Assembly (NCBI GenBank): GCA_023435725.1
Contig: JAEYRD010000220.1
Span: 1 to 64,000 of the forward strand
Reading direction: 5' to 3'
Length of the DNA: 64,000 nt
From: Pseudomonadota bacterium
GTDB taxonomy: Bacteria; Pseudomonadota; Alphaproteobacteria; Rhizobiales; Xanthobacteraceae
In this document: in pieces, positions 26,161-34,988 of the stretch
Position numbering within the stretch: the first letter of the stretch is position 1
Layout: each line of letters begins with the position of its first letter
Program-made: the position numbers and the translations under genes
Notes under the pieces: generated by a model
The model's input: only the letters and a program-made list of their open reading frames with translations
Databases searched by the model: none
Told to the model about the DNA's origin: nothing

Positions 26161-26665
26161 CATGACCGCGCACTGTCGCAATAAATTGGCAGAGCGGAAG
26201 CTATCGTTGCTGACGGACATGTCGAGCACCTGCGCGCGGCGTTTCGTGAGACGCGCCAGCGCCATCCATTCACGATCGATGCCGTCGTGGTGTTGCCCGA
26301 TCACCTTCACACCGTATGGACGTTGCCCGAAGGTGACGCGGATTTTGCAATGCGCTGGCAGTTGATCAAAGCCACCTTTTCGCGCCGGCTCGCGCGAGAC
26401 GAAAGAATATCCCAAAGCCGCCGCTCCGCCAGAGGTGAACGGGGCATCTGGCAACGCAGATATTGGGAGCACACTATACGCGGCGAAATCGATTTTCGCC
26501 CGGCATGTCGACTATGTGCACATCAATCCGGTCAAGCATGGGCTCGTCGACCGGGTCCGCGACTGGGCGCCGTCCTCGTTTCATCGTCACGCGGAGCTTG
26601 GCAACTATCCCGCCGATTGGGCGGGCGATCAGTCAGATGATGGCCGCGATTATGGAGAGCGGTGA
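26161..26665 (+). pseudogene. Decayed REP-associated tyrosine transposase (RAYT, IS200-like)
   Basis: Pieces in two frames join into one RAYT protein. Frame two gives LAERKLSLLTD, frame one gives VEHLRAAFRETRQ...VVVLPDHLHTVWTLPEGD...GIWQRRYWEH, and frame two resumes with ARHVDYVHINPVKHGLV and SSFHRHAELGNYPADW. The HLH of PDHLH is the HUH metal site and the tyrosine is in HVDYVH. A missing base near 26218 and an extra T near 26494 break the frame. The start is also poorly conserved. Such transposases mobilise REP hairpins, and one lies right after its stop. It appears inactive. Confidence 0.85.
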
Positions 26666-26674
26666 TCGGGATGA

Positions 26675-26702
26675 GATGGGTTTCGCAAGGGCTCAACCCA
26701 TC
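26675..26702. repeat. REP-like hairpin next to the RAYT pseudogene
   Basis: GATGGGTT and AACCCATC flank a 12-base loop ten bases after the transposase stop. REP palindromes characteristically flank RAYT genes. No second copy is obvious upstream of the pseudogene. Confidence 0.6.
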
Positions 26703-27040
26703 CTACGAGCTCGCGCCAGATGGCGCGCCTCGGAAAGACCAGGCCACGGGCCCGGCGTCGAAACTGGACCTCGCGCGCCTTGATGGATGAGGTCATGGAA
26801 TGTTCAGGCTGTGCCAGCTTCACACCAGCTTCGCACCGGAAACTATCCCCACGGGACGCTACGGTCGCGTTCGTGGACCCCCGCAAGCACAGTTGAACGC
26901 GAACTGACGGTACGAGAAGGCGAGACTTGCGGCGACCATGCACTCAATGACTCCGGTCGCGTTCGCCAGTTTGAAGGCGCGGAATCAGGTGCACCGTCGG
27001 ATTTGCCTACCCCCGGATGAATAGAGGCTCAGCCATTCAA
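26703..27040. other. Gap without a recognisable gene
   Basis: About 340 bases separate the REP-like hairpin from the broken methyltransferase. Short open frames exist on both strands but none has a recognisable domain or a good ribosome site. Base composition moves from GC-rich to more AT-rich toward the right. Confidence 0.5.
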
Positions 27041-28151
27041 ATGTCTCCAGAAGGTCAAATGTCTCCAGAAGTCGCAATTTCATTCCTGTCTCACTTGCAA
27101 GCCAAGTTGTACGAAATCGCGACACGAGATCTTGAGCAAAACCACGAGGCGGAGCGGTATGGAGCTGAGCCCAAGCGAGCGGTGGGTCCCGATATTCAAA
27201 AGTATCAGAACAAAATCGAAGCAATAGCTCGATTGAAAAACTCAAAGGCGCTTCCTCTGGTATTGCTGGATACTTATCAGTTACTGCAAGACGAATATTC
27301 CAAGGACGTCCTGTTGGAGTTGTTCCTTCAACGCGTGATTGGGCATGACCTCGTCAAGATCTTTCGAAATTCTCCAAAATATTGGCAGGAACGGAGCTTG
27401 GCACGGAGTCTACAAACGAACCGCCTGCCTGCAAAAAAAATCAAAAACATGCAGTTCGAGCTGACTCATTTCGATCTGAAGGAGATCGGCTACGATATCA
27501 ATCTGTTTTCCGCTCCCCTTGGGATCGACGCGACCTTTCTGAAAACGCAATACGAGTACACCGGAGTAAAGCCAGCGATCGCAGCAAAGACCGGAGATAT
27601 CGTGATCGAGGCCGGCAGGCTGCTACGGCGATACGAGCCTGTATTTTGCAACGAAGGTGGGGCCCGCGGGGAAGGTCATCGGCTTTGAATTCATACCAGA
27701 CAATCTCGAGATCTTGCGTCAGAACCTGGAACTGAACCCCCAATATTCGTCAAATATCGAGATCATCGAGAGACCGGTATGGGAGTCATCCGACAAGATA
27801 CTCTACATGCTGAACAATGGCCCCGGAAGTCAGGTTTCCGAACGCCCCCTCTCCCACGGCGCGACCGAAGTCAGAACCATCTCCATCGACGATGCGGTTC
27901 GTGACAGAAATTTGCCCCGTGTCGATTTCATAAAAATGGACATTGAGGGTGCCGAGCTTTCCGCGCTCAAGGGCGCCGTGGGCACGCTCAATCGGTTCAA
28001 ACCAACATTGGCGATTTGCGTCTATCACAAGCCTAATGACTGGATCGAACTTCCCCTGTTCATCAATTCCTTGAACCTTGGCTACAAGATGTGGCTAGAT
28101 CATTTTACGATCTACCCCGAAGAAACCGTGCTGTTTTGTAAGTCTGCTTGA
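27041..28151 (+). pseudogene. FkbM family methyltransferase broken by one base
   Basis: Two frames make one protein of about 370 residues. The first (from ATG 27041, or 27017) has a helical N-terminus and reaches KTGDIVIEAG. The second resumes with GPAGKVIGFEFIPDNLEILRQNLELNP and continues through FIKMDIEGAELSALKGA, the FkbM hallmark, to 28151. Removing one A at about 27617 restores AGGCYGDTSLYFATKVG, the SAM-binding loop. So it is either a recent pseudogene or a sequencing slip. An 18-base direct duplication (ATGTCTCCAGAAG twice) lies at the start. The gene is more AT-rich than its neighbours, suggesting transfer. Substrate unknown; sugars of surface polysaccharide are common targets. Confidence 0.82.
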
Positions 28152-28179
28152 AGCGAGGCGCGCTTCTCTCGCCCTCCTC

Positions 28180-28285
28180 CGTCATTCCGGGGCGCGCATA
28201 GCGCGAGCCCGGAATCCATTTCACCGCGTGTCTTGTGGCCCGATGAATTCCGGGCTCGCGCCAAGTGGCGCGCCCCGGAATGACG
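28180..28285. repeat. Intergenic copy of the dnaE2-type palindromic element
   Basis: The 106-base inverted repeat begins CGTCATTCCGGGGCGCGC and ends GGCGCGCCCCGGAATGACG, with inner arms AGCCCGGAAT / ATTCCGGGCT. It shares both arm pairs with the element inside dnaE2 (1892-1990) but has a different centre. Confidence 0.88.
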
Positions 28286-28312
28286 AGGCGGCGGGGCCCG
28301 GCATCAAAACGG

Positions 28313-28354
28313 AAAAGGCCCGGACGCCAATGGCGACCGGGCCTTTTATTTTGT
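28313..28354. terminator. Bidirectional terminator after hpnG
   Basis: AAAAGGCCCGG pairs perfectly with CCGGGCCTTTT. T-rich sequence follows on the plus side (ATTTTGTCTTT) and CCGTTTT on the minus side. It is 16 bases beyond the hpnG stop and also follows the FkbM gene. It closely resembles the terminator after hpnH. Confidence 0.82.
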
Positions 28355-28369
28355 CTTTAGTCGGACGGC

Positions 28370-29119
28370 TCAGATCGTCTCGGAGACCATAGCCTCGCTC
28401 TCGGTCAGCTCCGTCCCGATCAGGAAGTCGCGGCAGCCGCGCAAGCTGCGCAGCGCGCGGTTGAAATCGATGCCGGTCGAGACCAGCGCATGCAGCGTGG
28501 TCGGATTGCGCACGATGCCGCGCAGGACGGCCGCCAGATCAATCTGGCCGTTCGGCTTGATGGCGGCGCGGGCGAGCGCCGGCAGTGCGCGGTGGGCGGG
28601 ATCGCTGATGACGCGGACCGCAGCAAAGGGCAGCCCGGCCTCGGCGGCGTAGGCCGCCGCGATGTGGCTCTCCATGTCGACGGCCGCAGCTCCGGTCTCC
28701 GAATGCAGCGCAGCCTTGCAGGACCGCCCCGTCACCACTTCCTCGGCGCCGGCGAGGCTGCCGCGCACCACGCGGCGGCGGCCCGACGTCAGGCGGTCGA
28801 TGAGGTCGTCGCCGAGCGAGAGGCCGGCGGCCCAGCGGGTGTCACCGGACAGCACCTCGGTCGCCAGCACCACGTCGCCGGAGCGCAGCGTCGGGTCGAG
28901 CCCGCCGGCCACGCCGAACGAGATCACGCCGCGAATCGTCTCGGGGTCCACCACCGTCAGCAGCGCCCGCAACTGGGTCGGGCTGCTCGACGAACAAATG
29001 ACCGCCATTCCGGGCCCAGCCGCGATGCGGGCCTCCTGAACCAGTCCGGTCACGATCAGGATCGGCCGCGGATCAATGGCATTGCCCGCGGTAAGATAGT
29101 CCCCCGTCCCCAAAGTCAC
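28370..29119 (-). CDS. hpnG: Hopanoid-associated phosphorylase/nucleosidase HpnG
   Basis: HpnG releases adenine from adenosylhopane to give ribosylhopane. The 249-residue protein has the nucleoside phosphorylase fold: PILIVTGLVQEARIA, the GVISFGVAGGLDPTLRSGDVV motif and AAVDMESHIAAAYAAEAGLPFAAVRVISDPA near the C-terminus. GTG 29119 overlaps the shc stop codon (GTGA), which indicates translational coupling. The open frame continues upstream inside shc but is not expected to be used. It is the last gene of hpnC-D-E-shc-hpnG. Confidence 0.9.
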   Translation of the reverse strand: MTLGTGDYLTAGNAIDPRPILIVTGLVQEARIAAGPGMAVICSSSSPTQLRALLTVVDPETIRGVISFGVAGGLDPTLRSGDVVLATEVLSGDTRWAAGLSLGDDLIDRLTSGRRRVVRGSLAGAEEVVTGRSCKAALHSETGAAAVDMESHIAAAYAAEAGLPFAAVRVISDPAHRALPALARAAIKPNGQIDLAAVLRGIVRNPTTLHALVSTGIDFNRALRSLRGCRDFLIGTELTESEAMVSETI

Positions 29120-31083
29120 ATTCCGACCCCTACCACCCTGCTGTTGGTGTTCCGCAAGTTCCGGTACCGCGCCAACGCCCACAGCGGAAAGAACTTCGGG
29201 TAACCATGATACCGGAGATAGAATACACGAGGAAAGCCTGTGGCGGTGTACCGCTGCTCGTCCCACAGTCCTTTTTTGTTCTGTGTTGCAATCAGGTACT
29301 CCACCCCGCGGGCGACGGCCGGGTGATCAACCTGGCCGGCCGCCATAAGGGCAAGCAAGGCCCATGCCGTTTGCGAGGCGGTCGAGGGGGCGGCCTCCCA
29401 GCCCTTGTAGTCCAGCCGGTAACTGACGGCATCCTCGCCCCAGCCGCCATCCTCGTTCTGGATCGAGGCCAGCCAGTCGGCCGCCTTCCGAATCATGGGG
29501 TCCTTATGGTCGACGCCGGCCATGTTCAGGGCACAGAGCACCGACCAGGTTCCATAGATGAAGTTCATGCCCCAGCGGCCGTACCAGGAGCCCTCCGGGT
29601 GCTGGGTCTTCCGCAGATACGCGACGCCGCCCGCCACGTGCTTGCTGGTCTTCTCGGTCTCGCCGAGCTGGGCCAGCATCGAGATGCAGCGTGCCGTGAC
29701 GTCCTCGGTCGGCGGATCGAGCAGCGCGCCATGGTCGGAAAACGGGATGTTGTTCAGGTAGTATTCGAGATTGTTCACATCGAAGGCAGCCCAGCCGCCA
29801 TCGTCGCTCTGCATGCCCTCGATCCACTCCCGGCCGCGGTCGATCGCAGCGTCGTAGCCGGTCGCACCGTGCTCGCGGCGCATGCGGTCCATCGACATCA
29901 CCACCACCGCGGTGTCGTCGAGATCGGGATAATGGGCATTGTTGTACTGGAAGGCCCAGCCGCCCGGACGCACGTCGGGGCGCTTCACCGCCCAGTCGCC
30001 CTTCACGCTGAGCTCCTGCCTGGGAATCAACCAGTCGAGGCCCTGCTTGGCCGCAGGCACGGCCTTGTCGCCGCCGGCTTCCAGCAGCGCGTGGGCGGTC
30101 AGCGTCGTGTCCCACACCGGCGAGACGCAAGGCTGGCAGTAAGCCTCCTCCTCGCCGATCACCAGCAGCTTGTCGATGCCCCGGCGCGTGATCGCGCGCG
30201 GCGGGAAGTTCTCGTCCTTGCCGAGCGCATCGTACATCATGACGATGTTGGCCATGGGCGGATAGATCGCGCCCATGCCATCCTCGCCGTTGAGCCGCTC
30301 CTCGGTGAAGGCGAGCGCGGCATCGATTGCGCGCTTGCGCAGGCTCTTCGGAAACATCGGTTCGATGACGCGCAGGATTGCATCGAGCGAGCGAAACAGC
30401 AGGAACCAGGCCATGCTCTGGTGCGGCGCTTTCGCGGTCATGCCGATCGAGCGCGGATCCTGGAGAAACAGCTCGTCGATACCGACGCCCTTCGGATTCC
30501 TCGCGCGCGGTTTCAGCGCGGCGATGACCATCAGGGGCACCATGGTGGTGCGCGCCCAGTAGGAGATCTTGTTGAGGTGGAACGGCGACCAGAACGGCAG
30601 CAGCACGATCTCGATCGGCAGCACCGGCACCGCGCGCCAAGTCACCACGCCGAAGGTCGCAAGCAAGAACCGCGTGAAGACGTTGCTGTTGATGGCGCCG
30701 CCGCGGGAATGGATCGCTTCGCGCGCGCGCACCATGTGCGGCGCGTCCACGGAATCGCCGATCATCTTCAGCGCGAAGTAGGCCTTCACGCTGGCGCTCA
30801 TGTCGAACTCACCGTCATGCACCAGCGGCCAGCCGCCATGGCTGCCCTGGATACGGCGCAGATAGTTGCCGATCTTGGCCTCGAGCACCGTGTCGACCGG
30901 CTCTGCGAGATAATGGCGCAGCAGGATGTATTCGGCCGGAATCGTACAGTCGGCCTCGAGCTCGAAGACCCAATGGCCGTCGGATTGCTGGAAGCCAAGG
31001 ACGCCTTGCGTGGCCGACGCAATGCTCGATTCCAGTATCCTCGAATCCGGGGCTTCGCGGCTGGTCACGTTCACAGCATCCAT
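29116..31083 (-). CDS. shc: Squalene-hopene cyclase (Shc/HpnF)
   Basis: Shc cyclises squalene to diploptene and diplopterol on the inner membrane. The 655-residue protein has repeated QW motifs (QQSDGHWVFELEAD, QNEDGGWGED, GYLIATQNKKGLW-like) and the catalytic acid motif DLDDTAV near residue 387. The entry-channel and membrane-anchoring region is around LPFWSPFHLNKISYWART. Length matches the family. It follows hpnE by 50 bases and overlaps hpnG by four. Confidence 0.97.
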   Translation of the reverse strand: MDAVNVTSREAPDSRILESSIASATQGVLGFQQSDGHWVFELEADCTIPAEYILLRHYLAEPVDTVLEAKIGNYLRRIQGSHGGWPLVHDGEFDMSASVKAYFALKMIGDSVDAPHMVRAREAIHSRGGAINSNVFTRFLLATFGVVTWRAVPVLPIEIVLLPFWSPFHLNKISYWARTTMVPLMVIAALKPRARNPKGVGIDELFLQDPRSIGMTAKAPHQSMAWFLLFRSLDAILRVIEPMFPKSLRKRAIDAALAFTEERLNGEDGMGAIYPPMANIVMMYDALGKDENFPPRAITRRGIDKLLVIGEEEAYCQPCVSPVWDTTLTAHALLEAGGDKAVPAAKQGLDWLIPRQELSVKGDWAVKRPDVRPGGWAFQYNNAHYPDLDDTAVVVMSMDRMRREHGATGYDAAIDRGREWIEGMQSDDGGWAAFDVNNLEYYLNNIPFSDHGALLDPPTEDVTARCISMLAQLGETEKTSKHVAGGVAYLRKTQHPEGSWYGRWGMNFIYGTWSVLCALNMAGVDHKDPMIRKAADWLASIQNEDGGWGEDAVSYRLDYKGWEAAPSTASQTAWALLALMAAGQVDHPAVARGVEYLIATQNKKGLWDEQRYTATGFPRVFYLRYHGYPKFFPLWALARYRNLRNTNSRVVGVGM

Positions 31084-31133
31084 GTCGCTCGATTGCTCCG
31101 ATAGTGGATTGAAAGTGATCGGGATAAAGCCCG

Positions 31134-32390
31134 TCAGGGCCGCTTTGCGGCGAGAACCAGATCGGCGGCGCGATCACCCGACCGGACCGATCCCTCGATG
31201 GTTGCAGGCAATCCCGTAGCAGTCCAATCGCCTGCAAGAAACAGGTTTTTCAGCGCAGTGACCGGCCCTGGGCGCAGGGCATTCTGCGCTGGCGTGGCGG
31301 CAAAAGTGGCCCTGCGCTCGCGCACGATCTGCCAGGGGGGAAGCTCGCCGGAAACGCCGCCCGCCTTGCAGACGTCGTTCCAGATCGCCTGCGCGAGTTC
31401 CTCGCGCGGCATGTCGACCAGACGGTCGCTGTTGCTGATGGTGACGGAGAGCCGGTTCGGAAACGCGAACAGCCACTCCACAATGCCGCCGATCACGCCG
31501 AGGATCGGCGCCGAGCCCGGCGGCGGTTCAAAGCGGAAATGCGCGTTCACGATGGCGCGGAATTCTGTCGGCGTCTTCAGGCCCGGCAGCAGGCTGGAGG
31601 CAGCACGCGGCGGCACCGCCATCACGATGACGTCATCGTCGGCGATTTGGATCACGTCCTCGCCGCCGAAATTCAGCGCGCCAACCTTGCCGTCGCTGGT
31701 CGTGAACGAACGCAACTCATGGCCGAGCTGAACGGAGTGGCCACGTTCCTGCAGAAACTTCACGGCAGGTTCGATCAACACGGCGCTGAGGCCGTCGCGC
31801 GCGATCAGCGGCCGACAGGCCTGCCCGCCGGCAAGCAGCGTCTCGCGCACGATCGCGCCGGCAAGCCCGGCCGAGCCCTCGGGCGGATCGACGTTGAGCG
31901 CAGCAAGCAGCAGGGGCTGCACCAGGCGCTGATAGAGGATGCCTTCGCAGGGAATTGACTTGCCGACCAGCGTCTCCTCCGACGCCCAGATCAGCGGCGC
32001 CAGCTTGAGATAGTCGGTGAGTCCGGTGTCGGGAACGCGACGGCTCTCGTCGAACACCCAGGTCGGCAGCCGGCCGTCGCCGAGATCGATCTGCCACCGC
32101 TGCCCGGTCGCGAGATCGACGAACGGAAACTGCGCGCTTTCAGGACCGACCAGGCCCGCCTCGGTGCCGATCGAACGCGCATAGGCCCGCGCATGGCTGT
32201 TGCCCGACAGCAGCAGATGATTGCCGTTGTCGATGGTGAGATTGGTGGCGCCGTCGAAATAGGAACGGCAGCGGCCGCCGACCTGGTGCGTCGCCTCGTG
32301 CACGGCGACCTTGAAGCCGGCATTGGCGAGCCGCACGGCGGCGGAGAGGCCGGAAATTCCGGCGCCGATGATGTGAGCTGTCTTTTGCAT
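31134..32390 (-). CDS. hpnE: Hydroxysqualene dehydroxylase HpnE (FAD-dependent)
   Basis: HpnE reduces hydroxysqualene to squalene, the third step of the HpnC-HpnD-HpnE route. The 418-residue flavoprotein begins with the FAD-binding motif HIIGAGISGLSAAVRLA and ends with the second FAD segment LFLAGDWTATGLPATIEGSVRSG. Its ATG overlaps the hpnD stop by one base (TGATG). The fold is that of amine oxidases and carotenoid desaturases; the neighbours fix the assignment. Confidence 0.93.
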   Translation of the reverse strand: MQKTAHIIGAGISGLSAAVRLANAGFKVAVHEATHQVGGRCRSYFDGATNLTIDNGNHLLLSGNSHARAYARSIGTEAGLVGPESAQFPFVDLATGQRWQIDLGDGRLPTWVFDESRRVPDTGLTDYLKLAPLIWASEETLVGKSIPCEGILYQRLVQPLLLAALNVDPPEGSAGLAGAIVRETLLAGGQACRPLIARDGLSAVLIEPAVKFLQERGHSVQLGHELRSFTTSDGKVGALNFGGEDVIQIADDDVIVMAVPPRAASSLLPGLKTPTEFRAIVNAHFRFEPPPGSAPILGVIGGIVEWLFAFPNRLSVTISNSDRLVDMPREELAQAIWNDVCKAGGVSGELPPWQIVRERRATFAATPAQNALRPGPVTALKNLFLAGDWTATGLPATIEGSVRSGDRAADLVLAAKRP

Positions 32391-33229
32391 CAGATGATAG
32401 CGTAGCGGAGCAGGATGGCGATGCGCGTGACCTTCGACACACGCACGGGCTCGCGCGGCGCGTTGAAGCCGCGCGCGATCAGGAGGTCCAGAATGGCGTG
32501 ATAGTATTTCGACATGATCCGCGGCGCGCGCACCGCGCGGCGTCGGTTGCGGTTCATGATTTCGTCCGACTTCTCGAAATGCGCCTTCGCGCGCTGCGCC
32601 AGCGGCTGGCAGACCTTTGGCAGTGCGCGCTCCGCGATCACGCGGTTTGGATCATTCGACGTGATGCCGGCATGCAGCAACGCCTCGCGCGGCAAATAGA
32701 GCCGACCGAGCGTCGCGTCCTCGTCGATATCGCGCAGGATATTGGTGAGCTGGAGCGCGCGGCCGAGATGGTACGCTAGCAGGATGCCGTCTTCTTCCGG
32801 CAGGCCGAACACGCGTACCGACAGCCGTCCCACGGCGCTGGCGACGCGATCGCAATAGAGATCGAGCGTCGCCATGTCGGGCGCGCGGATGTCCTGCGGC
32901 ACGTCCATCTCCATGCCGTCGACGATGGCAAGAAAATCTTCGCGCTTGAGCCCGAAGGTCTTCACCGAGGCGACATAGTCCTTCAGCCGCGGCGGCGGAT
33001 TGCCCTGGTAAAGCGCGTCGATGTCATTGCGCCACTCCTGCAGCGCGGCGAGCCGCTCGTCGCGCGGGCCGTCGGAATCGGCGATGTCGTCGACCTGCCG
33101 GCAGAAGCTGTAGATCTGGAACATCGCCTCGCGCTGGTCGCGTGGCAGGATGCGCATCGCAGCATAGAAGGAGCTGTTCGATGCGGTCGAGCCATAATTG
33201 GCGCCGGGCGAAGTCGCCTCAAGCGTCAT
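32390..33229 (-). CDS. hpnD: Presqualene diphosphate synthase HpnD
   Basis: HpnD condenses two farnesyl diphosphates to presqualene diphosphate. The 279-residue protein has the two aspartate-rich motifs of the family: YSFCRQVDDIADSDGP near residue 45 and the later LTNILRDIDEDATLGRLYLP near residue 165. Its start lies 11 bases inside the end of hpnC and its stop overlaps hpnE by one base. Confidence 0.94.
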   Translation of the reverse strand: MTLEATSPGANYGSTASNSSFYAAMRILPRDQREAMFQIYSFCRQVDDIADSDGPRDERLAALQEWRNDIDALYQGNPPPRLKDYVASVKTFGLKREDFLAIVDGMEMDVPQDIRAPDMATLDLYCDRVASAVGRLSVRVFGLPEEDGILLAYHLGRALQLTNILRDIDEDATLGRLYLPREALLHAGITSNDPNRVIAERALPKVCQPLAQRAKAHFEKSDEIMNRNRRRAVRAPRIMSKYYHAILDLLIARGFNAPREPVRVSKVTRIAILLRYAII

Positions 33230-34103
33230 GTGCAGTCCCCGGTCTGGAGACGGCCTTGCGCCCGATTGCGCGTCGGCCGACTTCGCCGATCATTCCGGCA
33301 AGGCTGAAGGTGAGAAGCTCGAGCTTGTTGAGATGCACGCGCTCGCGCAGGGGATCGCGCACCTTCAAGAGGCGCACGATGCGGTCGGCGTAGGCCTGGA
33401 TCACCGAGATGTCGACGCCGAGGCGGAAATCCCTCACCTCCGCGCTGAGCGACTTGCTCTCGTTGAGCAGCGCTTCGTTGCGCACGGCGAGCGCCTGAAG
33501 ACAGGCCAGCATCTCCGGCGGCGACTGGGCAAGCCCGAGCTGCTCGACCGAGGCGCCGCTTGCGGCCAGCGCATCGCGCGGCAGATAGACGCGGTTGAGC
33601 TCGCGGAAATCCTTGCCGCAATCCTGGAGATGGTTGTTGATCTGGAGGGCCGCGCAAAGCGCATCCGACGCCGCCCATGTCGAGGTGCTCTCGCCGTGGA
33701 CATCGAGCATGAAGCGGCCAACCGGCATTGCCGAATAGCGGCAATAGTGAATGACTTCGTCCCAGTTCTCGTAGCGCAGCTTGGTCACGTCCATGCGGAA
33801 CGCGACGAGCACGTCGAGCGCGTGGCGCGGCGCCATGCCGCGCTCGGCCAGCGCACGGCGCAGAGTGACGGCTTCGGCCTGGGTATCACCCTTGCCGAGC
33901 AGTTCCGCCTCGAGCAGGTCGAGATAAGCGAGCTTCTCGTCGGACGGGAGCGTGGCGTGATCGGCGATGTCGTCGGCTGTGCGGACGAAATTGTAGTACG
34001 CCAGGATCAGCGCGCGATGACGGGGATGAATGATCCAGGACGCGACGGGAAAATTCTCGTCGCGGTCACCTTTGCCGGATCGCAATTCGCTCGCAGAGGT
34101 CAT
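33219..34103 (-). CDS. hpnC: Hydroxysqualene synthase HpnC
   Basis: HpnC converts presqualene diphosphate to hydroxysqualene. The 294-residue protein has the prenyl-synthase motifs YYNFVRTADDIADHATLP near residue 30 and a second block INNHLQDCGKDFRELNRVYLP. ATG 34103 (MTSASELRSGKGDRDENFPVAS) is chosen over the open frame to 34214 because family members begin near this residue. It is the first gene of the hopanoid operon, whose promoter must lie in 34104-34294; no clear box is seen there. Confidence 0.93.
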   Translation of the reverse strand: MTSASELRSGKGDRDENFPVASWIIHPRHRALILAYYNFVRTADDIADHATLPSDEKLAYLDLLEAELLGKGDTQAEAVTLRRALAERGMAPRHALDVLVAFRMDVTKLRYENWDEVIHYCRYSAMPVGRFMLDVHGESTSTWAASDALCAALQINNHLQDCGKDFRELNRVYLPRDALAASGASVEQLGLAQSPPEMLACLQALAVRNEALLNESKSLSAEVRDFRLGVDISVIQAYADRIVRLLKVRDPLRERVHLNKLELLTFSLAGMIGEVGRRAIGRKAVSRPGTAHDA

Positions 34104-34294
34104 CGAGGGCTGATTAACAATCGTTTGGACAGGAAGGGCTTTTTCGCTCGCGCGGGCTCGTGCCGGCGATGCCGCCGCGGCCACCCATATAGGGGAATAC
34201 GGCCGCAAAACCAATCCTGTCTCTCGATGGCTGCCCTTCCGGATCGGGCCCGAAAGGCGACCCTGGGGCCGCCTTTGTGGGCCATTGGACGAGC

Positions 34295-34528
34295 TTACTG
34301 GTTGTGGTTCTTCAGGACCTGGTCGCAGGCCTGCGAGATCTTGGCCCGGTGTTCCTTGAGGCAGGCCAGGATCGTGAAATCGCCCTGGTCGATGACCGGA
34401 CGGCAGAACTTCTGCACATCGCGTGTGCAGGCCTTCTGCTCCGCGTCCGTGCCACGCCCTTGCTGGGCGAACGCCGCCGTTGAAAGGGATGCCGACAGCA
34501 GGGTGAGAGCGACGAGAAGCTTACGCAT
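34295..34528 (-). CDS. Small secreted cysteine-rich-repeat protein
   Basis: The 77-residue protein has a signal peptide (MRKLLVALTLLSASLSTAAFAQ). The mature part has four cysteines in the pattern ACTRDVQKFC...ILACLKEH...ACDQVL, which matches the cysteine-rich repeat found singly in bacterial exported proteins and many times in eukaryotic GLG1. Two disulfides are likely. Function unknown. It has its own start and lies 191 bases upstream of hpnC on the same strand. Confidence 0.8.
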   Translation of the reverse strand: MRKLLVALTLLSASLSTAAFAQQGRGTDAEQKACTRDVQKFCRPVIDQGDFTILACLKEHRAKISQACDQVLKNHNQ

Positions 34529-34988
34529 TGTATTCCTTCATTCTGACGGCAGAATCGCACCGATCCCGGACAGCACAGGCGGACGGCCGGAACGGATTGC
34601 TCTGATGGCAAGTTGCCGCGGAAAGTGCGGCCTCGGAGAAGCCACAAGCACTGGTAAATGCGGCCAAATTGGCGCCGCCTCCACCAAATCAGGTCTTCTC
34701 CCGATCATCATTGGCAAATGTAAGAGTTTGATACTACGTCATAATTCTGGCATGTCGCGTTTTGCTCGGCACCTGTTGCTCACCTGCATCTCTCCGCCCT
34801 GCTCTTTCGGTCAGAAACAGACCGAAACACGGAGAATTGCGACGTCTGGGCGTGGCGCGAGGGCTTCGTGAACCTCCATCCCTGGCGCCCAGGCGTTGAA
34901 CCTGACACAGGCTCGGAACACTAAACCTTCGATGTGGCGAGATGCCCTTAATCGTGAGCGGGCCTCATTCCAAAACGGGATATTTGAG
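34529..34988. other. Divergent gap with no recognisable gene
   Basis: These 460 bases separate two small secreted-protein genes that run in opposite directions. The centre (about 34700-34760) is the most AT-rich stretch nearby and probably holds promoters. No repeat, RNA gene or confident binding site was found. Confidence 0.45.

Noticed and set aside
29206..31104. Plus-strand open frame of 632 codons opposite shc
   Set aside because: Shadow of squalene-hopene cyclase, with low-complexity His/Arg/Gly composition and no family features.
34913..34940. GGAAC upstream of the secreted gene at 34989 as an EcfG promoter
   Set aside because: No CGTT or GTT occurs at the required 16-17 base spacing.
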